A DNA stretch of 64,000 nt from Hylemonella sp. (GCA_030680575.1 JAUXVI010000025.1:1-64000); one strand, 5' to 3'; numbered from the stretch's first letter, positions 43,199 through 51,629 are shown. Program-made: numbers and translations. The notes: generated by a model not told the origin, from the letters alone.

Positions 43199-44029
43199 AT
43201 GACCTGGCACGCCACCCTTGACCTGCGCTACACACGGCAGAACCAACGCACCGTTGCGCATCACCACCACGAAGGGCCTTTGCGCGTGCTGCAAAGCCTG
43301 TACCCGGAAGGCGACGCGGTCTGCCACAACGTGCTGGTGCACCCGCCGGGTGGCCTGGTGGGCGGCGACACGCTGACGATCAAGATCGAGGTGCAGCCGG
43401 AGGCACATGGCCTCGTCACCACACCGGGTGCCACCCGCTTCTACAAATCGGCCACCGAACCCGCCGTGCAAAGCGTGCACGCCCAGCTGGACCCCGGCGC
43501 GCGGCTGGAGTGGCTGCCGCTGGAAGCGCTGGCCTACAACCAGTGCCGCGCCGAGAACAAGGCCGTGTTCGAACTCGCGCCCGGCGCCGAACTGATGGGC
43601 TGGGACATCACCGCGCTGGGCCTGCCGGAAGCCGGGTTGCCGTTCGTCGAAGGCACGTTTGCGCAACACATTGAGGTGCCCGGCGTCTGGCGCGAACAGG
43701 GCCGGATTGACGCCACCGACCTGCGGCTGCTGGACGGCCCGCTCGGCCTGGCCGGCCAGCGCTGCATGGCCACGCTGTTTTTCGTCGCCGGGTCCCCGAT
43801 TGAACGCACGCGGCGTGAGCAGGCGCTGGAGGTGGTGCGCGCTGTGCTCGAGGGCCACGCGTTACATGCCACCGCCGGCGCTACCAGCCCGCACCCCCAG
43901 GTGCTGGTGCTGCGCGTGCTGGCACCGCTGGTGGAGCCAGCGCTGGAGCTGCTCAAGCAGGCGCGGGCTGAATGGCGAAGGGCGTTGTGGGAGATGGCGG
44001 CGGTGCCGCCGCGGGTGTGGGCGACCTAA
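43199..44029 (+). CDS. ureD: Urease accessory protein UreD
   Basis: This 276-aa protein has 'HPPGGLVGGDTLTIKIEVQP' and 'LVTTPGATRFYKS', then 'WLPLEALAYNQCRAENKAVFEL' (in parts) and the C-terminal 'PPRVWAT', all diagnostic of UreD/UreH, which recruits the UreFG complex to apo-urease for nickel loading. In related genomes ureA/B/C follow; here they do not, and the downstream 500 bases are unusual sequence. The gene itself is intact. Confidence 0.92.
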   Translation: MTWHATLDLRYTRQNQRTVAHHHHEGPLRVLQSLYPEGDAVCHNVLVHPPGGLVGGDTLTIKIEVQPEAHGLVTTPGATRFYKSATEPAVQSVHAQLDPGARLEWLPLEALAYNQCRAENKAVFELAPGAELMGWDITALGLPEAGLPFVEGTFAQHIEVPGVWREQGRIDATDLRLLDGPLGLAGQRCMATLFFVAGSPIERTRREQALEVVRAVLEGHALHATAGATSPHPQVLVLRVLAPLVEPALELLKQARAEWRRALWEMAAVPPRVWAT

Positions 44030-44217
44030 GGCAAGGCTGTACGAATCACATCATTAAAACGACCCTACGGCTGAGGACGATCAGAAGCACCCGTGCAAAC
44101 ACGGTGTCGCTAAGCGGGTATAAGACTGTGTGCAGTCGAAGAACTTTGGGCTATGGATTTACTTACGCGTCTGCCTGTCAATTCTGAAAATACCAACTTG
44201 TTCGATATGGATGCGCT

Positions 44218-44454
44218 ATGAGTAAACAGACATTCGATGTCATCTGTATCGTCGTGCTGATCCTTGCGTCTTATCCATTAGTCAGCTTTGGACGCGAAGA
44301 TCAGTGGTTTGGATCTGCCTGGCTGTGGTACGCCGTATACCTATTTTTTGCAAAGTTGGCGCATTTGCTGGTCTATCGACCGCTTGCTAAAAATTTTTTT
44401 CCTGAGCCTTTGGAAAAAGACGAGACCACTAAGGAAAATCTGGACAAGTCGTGA
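44218..44454 (+). CDS. Small membrane protein, unknown
   Basis: This 78-aa protein has two hydrophobic segments ('VICIVVLILASYPLVSF' and 'WLWYAVYLFFAKLAHLL') and a charged C-terminal tail. It is clearly AT-richer than its neighbours, with codon use to match, which suggests recent arrival. No good Shine-Dalgarno is seen. The 188 bases before it contain no gene that I can support. Confidence 0.45.
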   Translation: MSKQTFDVICIVVLILASYPLVSFGREDQWFGSAWLWYAVYLFFAKLAHLLVYRPLAKNFFPEPLEKDETTKENLDKS

Positions 44455-44556
44455 ATTGTTGACTCGTTCCGGCATTGGCGGATATCTCTGAGACTCACAC
44501 GTTGAGCGTCTGCTTTCTCAGCCCGCGACGTACCAATATGGGTCGCTTGCAGCCCC

Positions 44557-44676
44557 TCACGTCGTCAGCGGCTTGCAACGACTGGCCTGCGCAGGTTCAC
44601 ACTCTCCGGTGCAAACCGCTTTGGCATAACGGTCCAGCGCCGCGCCGTAGCGGTCTAGCACGGCATCGCCGTCAAC
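44557..44676 (-). pseudogene. Remnant of a Cys-rich secreted protein gene (partial duplicate of the one at 47839)
   Basis: The last 39 codons read 'DGDAVLDRYGAALDRYAKAV' and 'CTGECEPAQASRCKPLTT', matching the C-terminal part of the gene at 47839-48201 with the middle removed between two 'LDRY' repeats. No start codon or signal peptide precedes it; the frame opens into nrsF. It lies directly behind nrsF. Confidence 0.78.
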
Positions 44677-44695
44677 CCTTGCCCATGCTTGCGTA

Positions 44696-45337
44696 CTACC
44701 AGCGCAACACCCGTGGCCCCAGCAGCGCGCCGGCCAGCGTCGGCATGGCGATGCCCAGCACGTACCAGATACCGATGAAAGGCACGGCCGACTCCGGGCA
44801 GTGCAGCGCATAAACCAGCGCACTCAGCGCCCCGGCCAACAGACCGGCGCCGGCGCCGGCCAGCGTCAGACGAGTTGGGGCCAGCCCCTTCATGGTCCAG
44901 AGCGTCGCCGCCAACAGCGGCAGCGAGATCAGCGCGATGTTGAAAGGACAGGTCTTCCAGGTCGTCCCGAGAATGAGGTCGGCGCGTTGCGCCGGCTCCG
45001 CCTCGAGCAGCACTGCGGCAGCAGCCAGCCACAACAGCAGCACCGGCGCGGCCAATGCCATCCAGATACCGGCCAGCCGCATACCAGGTCGGCCCAGCCG
45101 TTCGGTTGCGACGAAACCGGCCAGTGCAAGACTGCCCGCAAAGGCCAGCTTCATCCAGAACAGCCATCCCGTCATGGCCTGCGCCAAGTCATGGCGAATG
45201 CCAAACATGACGACCATCACCAAGGCTGCGGCCGGCACACTCCAGCCCAGGGCCACGGCAAAGCGCCGGCCCACCGCATTCACGGGCACCGGTTCGGCAC
45301 CGGCCGCCAGCAGCGAAACAAGTTCATCGGTCTTCAT
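44696..45337 (-). CDS. NrsF-type membrane anti-sigma factor (DUF1109)
   Basis: This 213-aa protein has about six transmembrane helices ('[19 protein letters not shown]', '[17 protein letters not shown]', '[20 protein letters not shown]', '[20 protein letters not shown]' and others). '[17 protein letters not shown]' is the DUF1109 signature with a conserved Cys, and a second Cys occurs in '[11 protein letters not shown]'; in Caulobacter NrsF two such Cys sense metal or oxidative stress. It is coupled to the sigma factor by ATGA. Confidence 0.88.
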   Translation of the reverse strand: MKTDELVSLLAAGAEPVPVNAVGRRFAVALGWSVPAAALVMVVMFGIRHDLAQAMTGWLFWMKLAFAGSLALAGFVATERLGRPGMRLAGIWMALAAPVLLLWLAAAAVLLEAEPAQRADLILGTTWKTCPFNIALISLPLLAATLWTMKGLAPTRLTLAGAGAGLLAGALSALVYALHCPESAVPFIGIWYVLGIAMPTLAGALLGPRVLRW

Positions 45338-45909
45338 GCAATTCCCCTGATTTTGGCCGCCAGCGCCTTCAGGCCCCGGTGCACGCCGATCTTGATGGCT
45401 GACTCTGACATGCCCGTGAGCTGCGCCGCCTCCACCACCGACAGGCCCTCCAGCTTGACGTGCACGATGGGCAGACGCTGCCGCTCGGGCAGACCGGCCA
45501 GCAGCTTGTTCAGATCCTTCCGTGCCTCGTCTGCCTCGGTGTCGGAAACGGCAAAGAGTTCGTGCTCGTCGTCCAGTGGATCGGTCAGAGCCTCGCGCGA
45601 CATGCGGGCCCGCAACAGATCGACCAGCTTGTAGCGCGCGATCGCATGCACCCAGGCGGTCAGGGGCAAGTCGAGGCGGTAGGTGTGTCGCTGGTTGTGC
45701 ACGGCGAGCAATGTTTCCTGCACGAGGTCCTCCACTTCATCGGGTCGCTGAAAAAGCCGCTTTCTGAAATAAGCCCGCAAATGCGCGCTCAGCGCTTTCA
45801 GGAAGCGGTGGTAGGCGGCGGCATCACCGCTCAGCCCCTGCACCAGCAACTCGCGCAACTGGTTTTCGCTGGTCGCGAGCCGAACATCTCTTTCTTCTAT
45901 TCGTTCCAT
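45334..45909 (-). CDS. ECF RNA polymerase sigma factor (SigF / ECF16 type)
   Basis: This protein is up to 191 aa. Region 2 ('[20 protein letters not shown]', '[20 protein letters not shown]', '[17 protein letters not shown]') and region 4 ('[20 protein letters not shown]', '[20 protein letters not shown]') are clear. The pairing with DUF1109 identifies the SigF group. A GTAACC-N16-CGAA promoter overlaps the ATG at 45909, so the real start is probably further in, for example TTG 45855 (173 aa), which matches the usual length of the group. Confidence 0.9.
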   Translation of the reverse strand: MERIEERDVRLATSENQLRELLVQGLSGDAAAYHRFLKALSAHLRAYFRKRLFQRPDEVEDLVQETLLAVHNQRHTYRLDLPLTAWVHAIARYKLVDLLRARMSREALTDPLDDEHELFAVSDTEADEARKDLNKLLAGLPERQRLPIVHVKLEGLSVVEAAQLTGMSESAIKIGVHRGLKALAAKIRGIA

Positions 45910-45925
45910 AGCGGCTTCAGGTTAC
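45900..45925 (-). promoter_or_regulatory. SigF-type promoter driving sigF-nrsF
   Basis: On the minus strand GTAACC (45925-45920), exactly 16 bases, then CGAA (45903-45900). It is identical in motif and spacing to the promoter for the facing operon, which implies autoregulation. It overlaps the first possible ATG of the sigma gene. Confidence 0.6.
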
Positions 45926-45967
45926 AGCGTGCCGAAAAAAATATTTCGCCGAATCGTGTTGAGAACT

Positions 45968-45993
45968 GTAACCCGCGACCAAGTTCCGCCGAA
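45968..45993 (+). promoter_or_regulatory. SigF-type promoter driving the cytochrome b-molybdoenzyme operon
   Basis: GTAACC (45968-45973), 16 bases, CGAA (45990-45993). SigF promoters described for Caulobacter have GTAACC and CGAA elements with this spacing. The start codon of the first gene is 56 bases downstream. Confidence 0.65.
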
Positions 45994-46048
45994 CTACCCC
46001 TCAAGCAGCGGCGTCTCGTCCGCCTGGCAATCAATGGAGTCTCTCTTG

Positions 46049-46645
46049 ATGCGTTCACACACAGCGGTCGTTCACCCCGGTTGGTTGCGCGCCGCGCACT
46101 GGCTCAATGCCCTGGCGGTGGTGGTTCTCATGATGAGCGGCTGGCGAATCTACAACGCCACGGCCTTCCTCGGCTTTGCGTTTCCCAAGGACATCACCCT
46201 GGGCGGCTGGCTGGGCGGGGCACTTCAGTGGCACTTTGCCGCCATGTGGCTGCTGGCGGGCAATGGGCTGTTGTACCTGGGCTTCAATCTGGCCACCGGG
46301 CGCCTGTGGCAGAGGTTCTTTCCCTTGTCCCCGCGCGCCTTGCTGGCCGATTTTCTGGCGGCACTCAAGGGAAAGCTGGCCCATGCCGACCCACAGCATT
46401 ACAACGCGGTGCAACGGCTCGCTTATCTGTTCGTGATGTTTGACAGCGTCCTGCTGGTGCTGTCCGGCCTGGTGCTCTGGAAATCCGTGCAGTTCCCGCT
46501 GCTGCGCGAACTGATGGCCGGTTATGAAGGCGCCCGTCGGGTCCACTTCTTCGCCATGGCGGCACTGGCCGCGTTCGTGGCCGTTCATCTGGCAATGGTG
46601 GCGCTGGTGCCGCGCACGCTGATCCACATGCTCCGCGGTCGCTAA
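46049..46645 (+). CDS. Cytochrome b561-family membrane protein
   Basis: ATG 46049 follows GGAG by 9 bases. The frame is open upstream to 45929, but that part contains the promoter. The 198-aa protein has four transmembrane helices and paired His ligands: 'HPGWLRAAHWLNALAVVVL', 'WHFAAMWLLAGNGLLYLGF', 'RLAYLFVMFDSVLLVLSGLV' and 'RVHFFAMAALAAFVAVHLAM'. It probably passes electrons from quinol to the periplasmic molybdoenzyme encoded next, 11 bases downstream. Confidence 0.85.
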   Translation: MRSHTAVVHPGWLRAAHWLNALAVVVLMMSGWRIYNATAFLGFAFPKDITLGGWLGGALQWHFAAMWLLAGNGLLYLGFNLATGRLWQRFFPLSPRALLADFLAALKGKLAHADPQHYNAVQRLAYLFVMFDSVLLVLSGLVLWKSVQFPLLRELMAGYEGARRVHFFAMAALAAFVAVHLAMVALVPRTLIHMLRGR

Positions 46646-46656
46646 GGAGGCACGCC

Positions 46657-47442
46657 ATGACCACCCAACCCACACCCACCACGTCCGCCTGGCGCATCGA
46701 CGGCGATGCCGTCCTGAAGGAAGCCGTGCAACGCATCGGTCCGACCGCGCGACGCGATTTCCTGCGCCGCTCGCTCACGCTGGGCGGCCTGGCCATGCTC
46801 AGTGGTTGTTCGCTGGTCGATGAAACCAGCGTTGAAACGGCACTGAGCAGGATCTCGCGACTGAACGACGATGTGCAGGGCTGGCTGTTTGATCCCAACC
46901 GGCTGGCACCGACCTACCCCGAGTCGATGATCACGCGCCCGTTTCCCTTCAACGCCTATTACGGCGAAGACGAGGTCCGGGCCGTCGAGGAAAGCGGCTA
47001 CCGCCTTGAAGTGACGGGCCTGGTCGCCGACAAGCGCAAGTGGACGCTCGCCGAACTGCGTGCCATGCCGCAGACCGACCAGGTCACCCGCCACATTTGC
47101 GTGGAAGGCTGGAGCGCCATCGGCAAGTGGGGCGGCGTGTCATTTGGCAGCTTTCTGCGCCAGGTGGGCGCCGACCTCAGCGCCAAGTACGTGGGCTTCA
47201 AATGTGCCGACGACTATTTCACCAGAATCGACATGCCCACGGCACTGCATCCGCAAACCGTGCTGGCGCTGACCTACGACGGCCAGCCCTTGCCGCCCAA
47301 GTACGGCTTCCCCATGAAATTGCGCATGCCCACAAAGCTGGGCTACAAAAATCCAAAACACATTCAGGCGATTTTCGTCACGAATACCTACCCCGGGGGC
47401 TACTGGGAAGACCAGGGGTACAACTGGTTCGGAGGCAGCTGA
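46657..47442 (+). CDS. Tat-exported molybdopterin oxidoreductase (sulfite oxidase/MsrP-like)
   Basis: This 261-aa protein has a Tat signal 'RRDFLRRSLTLGGLAML', followed by a Cys ('SGC') that may be lipidated. The fold signature 'VTRHICVEGWSAIGKWGGV' holds the Mo-coordinating Cys at about residue 148, followed by 'FGFPMKLRMPTKLGYKNPKH'-type substrate pocket sequence. With cytochrome b it resembles the SigF-controlled pair of Caulobacter and, in general, MsrPQ, which reduces methionine sulfoxide in the periplasm. Substrate is not proven. Confidence 0.87.
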   Translation: MTTQPTPTTSAWRIDGDAVLKEAVQRIGPTARRDFLRRSLTLGGLAMLSGCSLVDETSVETALSRISRLNDDVQGWLFDPNRLAPTYPESMITRPFPFNAYYGEDEVRAVEESGYRLEVTGLVADKRKWTLAELRAMPQTDQVTRHICVEGWSAIGKWGGVSFGSFLRQVGADLSAKYVGFKCADDYFTRIDMPTALHPQTVLALTYDGQPLPPKYGFPMKLRMPTKLGYKNPKHIQAIFVTNTYPGGYWEDQGYNWFGGS

Positions 47443-47512
47443 GCATGACAACTCAGACGCCCTGAAAAATCGGCACTAACGCCATCTCATCATCACTTCA
47501 ATGGAGTTCATC

Positions 47513-47764
47513 ATGAAAACGATCACCTCGACCCTTTTGGCCGTCACCCTGCTGCTGGCCGGCAGCGGCACCTTTGCGCAAGACGCGATGAAGAAGGACA
47601 GCATGGCCAAGGACGCCATGACAAAAGACACCATGGCCAAGGACGCGATGGGCAAGGACAACATGAAAAAAGACGCCATGACCAAGGACAGCATGGCGAA
47701 AGACACCATGAAAAAGGACACCATGGCCAAGGACGCCATGGGCAAGGATGCTATGAAGAAATAA
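47513..47764 (+). CDS. Pentapeptide MXKDX repeat protein
   Basis: ATG 47513 follows GGAG by 6 bases. The 83-aa product is a signal peptide 'TITSTLLAVTLLLAGSGTFAQ' followed by 12 imperfect pentapeptides of the type M-[AKTG]-K-D-[ASTN]. This exported, Met- and Lys-rich repeat family often lies near ECF sigma genes. The regular Met residues could serve as an oxidation sink or bind metal, which would suit a neighbouring methionine sulfoxide reductase-like enzyme; this is inference. Confidence 0.87.
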   Translation: MKTITSTLLAVTLLLAGSGTFAQDAMKKDSMAKDAMTKDTMAKDAMGKDNMKKDAMTKDSMAKDTMKKDTMAKDAMGKDAMKK

Positions 47765-47838
47765 GCGTGTCAGGCAGGGGGCCGGAGCAAGCCGTTCTTC
47801 AAACGGCGAACGCCCCACCACCCCTTGCCCCGCCTGGC

Positions 47839-48201
47839 CTACTTGGTGAGCGGCTTGCAGCGGCTGGCCTGTGCGAGTTCGCACCCCCCGGTGCAGACGG
47901 CTTGGGAATAACGGTCGAGCGCCGCGCTACCACGGGGCTCGGTTGAGCACATCACCGTGCCATCGCGCTCCATCACGCAACGCCCGACGCCGCACACCGC
48001 TGCGCCGTAACGGTCCAGCACGGCATCGCCGCCGCTGCCGGAACAATGGGGGTCGCCATAGCGGTCGTTGACGCAGCGGCTTTCGGCTGGCGCGCACAGC
48101 GTTTCGCCATAGCGGGTGGTGATGCAGCGGGCCTCGGCCGCCAGTGGCAGGCCCAGCCCCAGGAGCAGCAGCGAAAGCACATAAGACAGCGGGTAGTTCA
48201 T
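47839..48201 (-). CDS. Cys-rich secreted repeat protein
   Basis: The start is ATG 48201, giving 120 aa. A signal peptide 'LSYVLSLLLLGLGLPLAAEA' is followed by about five short repeats with paired Cys and an 'RYG/DRYG' core: 'CITTRYGETLC', 'CVNDRYGDPHC', 'VLDRYGAAVC', 'CVMERDGTVMC', 'ALDRYSQAVC', and a final 'CELAQASRC'. No known domain. A degenerate second copy lies at 44557. It is convergent with the MXKDX gene. Confidence 0.75.
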   Translation of the reverse strand: MNYPLSYVLSLLLLGLGLPLAAEARCITTRYGETLCAPAESRCVNDRYGDPHCSGSGGDAVLDRYGAAVCGVGRCVMERDGTVMCSTEPRGSAALDRYSQAVCTGGCELAQASRCKPLTK

Positions 48202-48251
48202 CGTTGACTCCTTGATCGGGCCAGCAGTTGGCAATTTGGCAGCAGGTTATT

Positions 48252-48305
48252 GCTACAAATTTTATAGCTTGTCGCGCAGATGAATCAAGGTCTGGAGGCC
48301 AAAAA
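48252..48305 (+). repeat. GCTAT-N7-ATAGC dispersed repeat, copy D (intergenic)
   Basis: GCTAC (48252-48256), AAATTTT, ATAGC (48264-48268), a GCGC-containing middle and a tail ending TGGAGGCCAAAAA. It lies between the Cys-rich gene and the end of the VOC gene. Confidence 0.8.
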
Positions 48306-48316
48306 CACCATGAACT

Positions 48317-48811
48317 TCACTCGGCCGCTTGCTTCAGGCCTTCGATGTCCAGCTTCTTCATCTGCAGCAAGGCCTGCATGACACGACGCGTTTTCGCCGG
48401 GTCCGGGTGCTGCATCAGCGCCAGCAACACTGTGGGAACCACCTGCCACGACAGGCCGTAGCGGTCTTTCAGCCAGCCGCACTGCTGCGCGCGCTCGTCG
48501 CCGCCAGCGCCTAGTTTGTCCCAGTAGTAGTCCACATCGGCTTGATCGACACAATGGATTTGCAGCGAGACCGCCTCGTTGAACTGGAACTGCGGGCCGC
48601 CGTTCAAGGCCACAAAGGGCTGGCCGTCGAGTTCGAAGCCCACCGTCATTACCGAGCCGGCCGGCTTGCCGTGGATTTCCTGCCCGGCATCGGGGAAACG
48701 GCTCACGCTGGTGATGCGTGAGTTGGGAAAGATGCCGGTGTAAAACGCGGCGACTTCTTCGGCCTGGTGGTCGAACCACAGGCAGGGGGTGATCTTGAGC
48801 GGGTTCAGCAT
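48317..48811 (-). CDS. VOC-family protein (PhnB/3-demethylubiquinone-9 methyltransferase-like)
   Basis: The start is ATG 48811 (MLNPLKITPCLWF); an ATG 27 bases upstream is less likely. The 164-aa product has 'PCLWFDHQAEEVAAFYTGIF', 'VMTVGFELDGQPFVALNGGP', and 'CGWLKDRYGLSWQVVP'. This PhnB-like glyoxalase fold branch has no known enzyme activity in most members. It commonly accompanies ECF42 sigma factors, as it does here. Confidence 0.87.
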   Translation of the reverse strand: MLNPLKITPCLWFDHQAEEVAAFYTGIFPNSRITSVSRFPDAGQEIHGKPAGSVMTVGFELDGQPFVALNGGPQFQFNEAVSLQIHCVDQADVDYYWDKLGAGGDERAQQCGWLKDRYGLSWQVVPTVLLALMQHPDPAKTRRVMQALLQMKKLDIEGLKQAAE

Positions 48812-48865
48812 GACAGTGCTCCTTCGGGATGAAGACAAATGACGCTGCAGGCGCTCTGCAGACGC

Positions 48866-50158
48866 TTAGGCCCCGGGCTCACCTAGGGTCTGCGCCCGTG
48901 CCAGCAGCAGCTCGCGCTCGCGCAGGTTGTGCGTGAGCGTGGCGGCGTGTGCGAACTCGGCACGCGCCTCTGCCAGCCGGCCCAGCTTGGCCAGCAGGTC
49001 GCCGCGCACGCTGGGCAGCCACTGGTAGTTTTGCAGGGCGCGGTCTTCGCGCAGCGCGTCGATGAGGGCCAGGCCGGCTGCCGGCCCGTAGGCCATGGCC
49101 ACGGCCACAGCGCGGTTGAGTTCCACCACCGGCGACGGCGTGGTCTGCGCCAGCGCCTCGTAGAGCGAGGCAATGCGCACCCAGTCGGTGTCGGCGGCCT
49201 GCACGGCGCGCGCATGGCAGGCGGCAATGGCGCCTTGCAGCGCATAGGCTCCGAGCGGCTGGCCTTGTTCTGCACACAAGGCCTCGGCCCGCGCCAGCGC
49301 CGCCAGCCCGCGGCGGATGAGCAGGTGGTCCCAGCGCGTGCGGTCTTGTGCCAGCAGCAGCACGGGGCGGCCGCTGGCGTCGGTGCGGGCGGCAGTGCGC
49401 GAAGCCTGCAGCTCCATCAACGCCAGCAGGCCGTGCACCTCGGGTTCTTCCGCGGCCAGTTCGGTCAGCATGCGGCCCAGGCGCAAGGCTTCGTCCACCA
49501 GGGCGGGGCGCATCCAGTCCTCCCCGGCCGTGGCCGTGTAGCCTTCGTTGAAGACCAGGTACACCACCTCCAGCACCGAGGCCAACCGTTCACCCAGCAC
49601 GGCACCGCGCGGCAGCTCGAAAGGCACACGCGCTTCGCGCAGGGTGCGCTTGGCGCGCACGATGCGTTGCGCCAGCGTGGGCTCCGTCACCAGGAAGGCG
49701 CGTGCAATCTCGTGCGTGCTCAGGCCCGCCAGCAGCTTGAGCGTGAGCGCGGCCCGCATCTCGGTGCTGAGCACCGGGTGGCAGGCGGTGAAGATCAGGC
49801 GCAGCAGGTCGTCACCAATTTCGTCGGCGCGCACGGCGTCGAGCGCGTCCACGAAGTCGGGCGCCACCAGCGCCTGCTGCGCCTCCAAGTCATGGCCGAT
49901 CTGCTCGAACTTGCTGCTCTGCACCTTGTCACGGCGCAAGCGGTCGAGCGCACGGTTCTTGGCGGTGGCCATGAGCCAGGCACCAGGGTTGTCGGGCACG
50001 CCCTTGGTAGGCCAATGCTCCAGCGCCGCCACCAGAGCGTCCTGCGCCACCTCCTCGGCTTGGCCGATGTCGCGCAGCAGGCGCGCCACGGCCGCCACGA
50101 TGCGCGCGGACTCGATGCGCCAGACGGCGGCAATGGCCTGGTGGGTGGCGGAATGCAT
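48866..50158 (-). CDS. ECF42-type RNA polymerase sigma factor with TPR-like C-terminal extension
   Basis: This 430-aa protein has sigma region 2 in the first 90 residues ('LLRDIGQAEEVAQDALVAAL', 'PDNPGAWLMATAKNRALDRL') and region 4 at about 125-190 ('TLKLLAGLSTHEIARAFLV', 'TEPTLAQRIVRAKRTLREA'). A C-terminal extension of about 230 residues ('YLVFNEGYTATAGEDWMRPA', then TPR-like repeats) is the mark of ECF42. No anti-sigma factor is present; in this group the extension itself is thought to control activity. The neighbours are two DGPF proteins, the usual partners. Confidence 0.9.
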   Translation of the reverse strand: MHSATHQAIAAVWRIESARIVAAVARLLRDIGQAEEVAQDALVAALEHWPTKGVPDNPGAWLMATAKNRALDRLRRDKVQSSKFEQIGHDLEAQQALVAPDFVDALDAVRADEIGDDLLRLIFTACHPVLSTEMRAALTLKLLAGLSTHEIARAFLVTEPTLAQRIVRAKRTLREARVPFELPRGAVLGERLASVLEVVYLVFNEGYTATAGEDWMRPALVDEALRLGRMLTELAAEEPEVHGLLALMELQASRTAARTDASGRPVLLLAQDRTRWDHLLIRRGLAALARAEALCAEQGQPLGAYALQGAIAACHARAVQAADTDWVRIASLYEALAQTTPSPVVELNRAVAVAMAYGPAAGLALIDALREDRALQNYQWLPSVRGDLLAKLGRLAEARAEFAHAATLTHNLRERELLLARAQTLGEPGA

Positions 50159-50173
50159 CAGGCGGTCGGGCGC

Positions 50174-50593
50174 TCAGGCTTGTGCCGGTGTGGCCGGGCA
50201 GGCGGCCATGTCCATGTAGGCCAGCTCCCAGATGTGGCCGTCCAGGTCTTCGAAGCCGTGCTGGTACATGAAACCATGGTCTTGCGAGGCGCGCGGCACC
50301 GTGCCACCGGCCGCACGGGCCTTGGCCACCTGCTGGTCGACCTCGGCGCGGCTGGCGCACGACAGGCAGATCAGCACCTCGGTGGTCTTGCGCGCGTCGG
50401 CCAGGGGTTTGCTGGTGAAGGTCTGACAAAAGGGTTCGGTCAGCAGCATGACGTAGATGTCGTCGCTGATCACCATGCAGGCACCCTGCTCGTTGCTGAA
50501 CTGCGGGTTGAAGCTGTAACCCAGGGCGCCAAAGAAGGCTTTGGAACGCTCCAGGTCGCGCACGGGCAGGTTGACGTAGATTTGCTGATTCAT
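50174..50593 (-). CDS. VOC-family glyoxalase/bleomycin-resistance-like protein
   Basis: This 139-aa protein has 'YVNLPVRDLERSKAFFGALG' at the start and 'HGFEDLDGHIWELAYMD' near the end, with the conserved His and Glu of the VOC metal site. AAGGAG precedes the ATG. It is in an operon with the sigma factor. Confidence 0.87.
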   Translation of the reverse strand: MNQQIYVNLPVRDLERSKAFFGALGYSFNPQFSNEQGACMVISDDIYVMLLTEPFCQTFTSKPLADARKTTEVLICLSCASRAEVDQQVAKARAAGGTVPRASQDHGFMYQHGFEDLDGHIWELAYMDMAACPATPAQA

Positions 50594-50626
50594 GGAAATC
50601 TCCTTGCGGTTGCAATCAGGGTTGGC

Positions 50627-51154
50627 TCAGGTTTTCTCGGCGCGGGCCTTGAGGCTCGCCAGGCCGGCTTCGAAGTCGCGGCCAATCATGGTGTCCATGT
50701 TGATAAAGACGCCCATCAGCTTGGCCACAAAGGGGCAGGCGCCCTGCATGGCCCAGGTGACTTCGGTGGTGTCGCCGCGCGGCACCAGAGTGAAGTCAAT
50801 GGTGTTGCTGGCCTGCATGGGGGCGCGCATGTCGAGTTGCATCGTCACCTGGGCGGGGGTGCTGGCGGTGATCTCCAGGCTGCCTTCGCCCACCTCCTTG
50901 TTGCCCTTGAACTCGTAGCGCGCCCCCGGGCCCGCGGCCGGGCCGCGGTAGCTGCCCTGCATGGCCGGGTCTTTCTTGTCGTAGGGGTTCCAGGTGTTGA
51001 ACTGGCGCAGTTCGTTGATGAGCGCGTGGATCTTGTCCGGCGGCGCCTGGATGACGATGCTGCGCTGCAGGCTGAAGCGGTCGGGCCGCGTGGCGGCAAA
51101 CAGCAACAGGCCGGCCAGGGCCAGCACGGCGATGATCAGGATGCTTTTGACCAT
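50627..51154 (-). CDS. SRPBCC-family protein with an N-terminal membrane helix
   Basis: This 175-aa protein has one N-terminal transmembrane segment ('SILIIAVLALAGLLLFAATR'), then a START/Bet v1-like domain: 'RSIVIQAPPDKIHALINELR', 'FNTWNPYDKKDPAMQGSYRG', 'TEVTWAMQG'. It probably binds a hydrophobic ligand. Member of the ECF42 operon. Confidence 0.83.
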   Translation of the reverse strand: MVKSILIIAVLALAGLLLFAATRPDRFSLQRSIVIQAPPDKIHALINELRQFNTWNPYDKKDPAMQGSYRGPAAGPGARYEFKGNKEVGEGSLEITASTPAQVTMQLDMRAPMQASNTIDFTLVPRGDTTEVTWAMQGACPFVAKLMGVFINMDTMIGRDFEAGLASLKARAEKT

Positions 51155-51166
51155 GGTGCGGCTCCT

Positions 51167-51550
51167 TCACTGGCCGACGCCGGCGAAGTCTTCCTCTTCG
51201 TACAGGCGGCGCACCTCGATCTCGGCCGCCATGCCCTCGCCCACCGGGTTGGGGAAACGGCGTGTCCACGCCAGCGCCTCGTCGCGCGAGCGCACCTGGA
51301 TCAGGGTGTAGCCGGCGATCAGTTCCTTGCTCTCGGTGAAGGGACCATCAATGACCTGGCGTGCCTTGCCGTCGTAGCGGATGCGCCAGCCTTGCGAGCT
51401 GGGCTGGAGGCCCGATGCGTCGAGCAGCACGCCGGCGCGGGCGAGCTCTTCGTGGAAGGTGCCCATCGCGGCCATGAGTTCGGGCATATGGGGTGGAAAA
51501 ATGCCGGCCTCGGTATCCGGCGTGGCGTTGACGATGATCATGTATCGCAT
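51167..51550 (-). CDS. YCII-related DGPF-domain protein
   Basis: This 127-aa protein has 'YMIIVNATPDTEAG' at the start and the motif 'VIDGPFTESKELIAGYTLIQ'. DGPF proteins are the standard neighbours and targets of ECF42 sigma factors; their biochemical role is unknown. A candidate ECF42 promoter lies 75 bases upstream. Confidence 0.88.
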   Translation of the reverse strand: MRYMIIVNATPDTEAGIFPPHMPELMAAMGTFHEELARAGVLLDASGLQPSSQGWRIRYDGKARQVIDGPFTESKELIAGYTLIQVRSRDEALAWTRRFPNPVGEGMAAEIEVRRLYEEEDFAGVGQ

Positions 51551-51602
51551 ATCAGAACTCCTTCATGGGGTTGGTCAGCCAAACTCTGGCTTGCATTCCC
51601 AC

Positions 51603-51629
51603 GACGAACGAAGCGGTACGAAATCGACC
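51603..51629 (-). promoter_or_regulatory. Candidate ECF42 promoter for the DGPF operon
   Basis: Minus strand GGTCGA (51629-51624), 17 bases, CGTC (51606-51603). The -35 is close to the TGTCGA element I recall for ECF42 targets. One mismatch and the frequency of such short motifs limit confidence. Confidence 0.4.
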
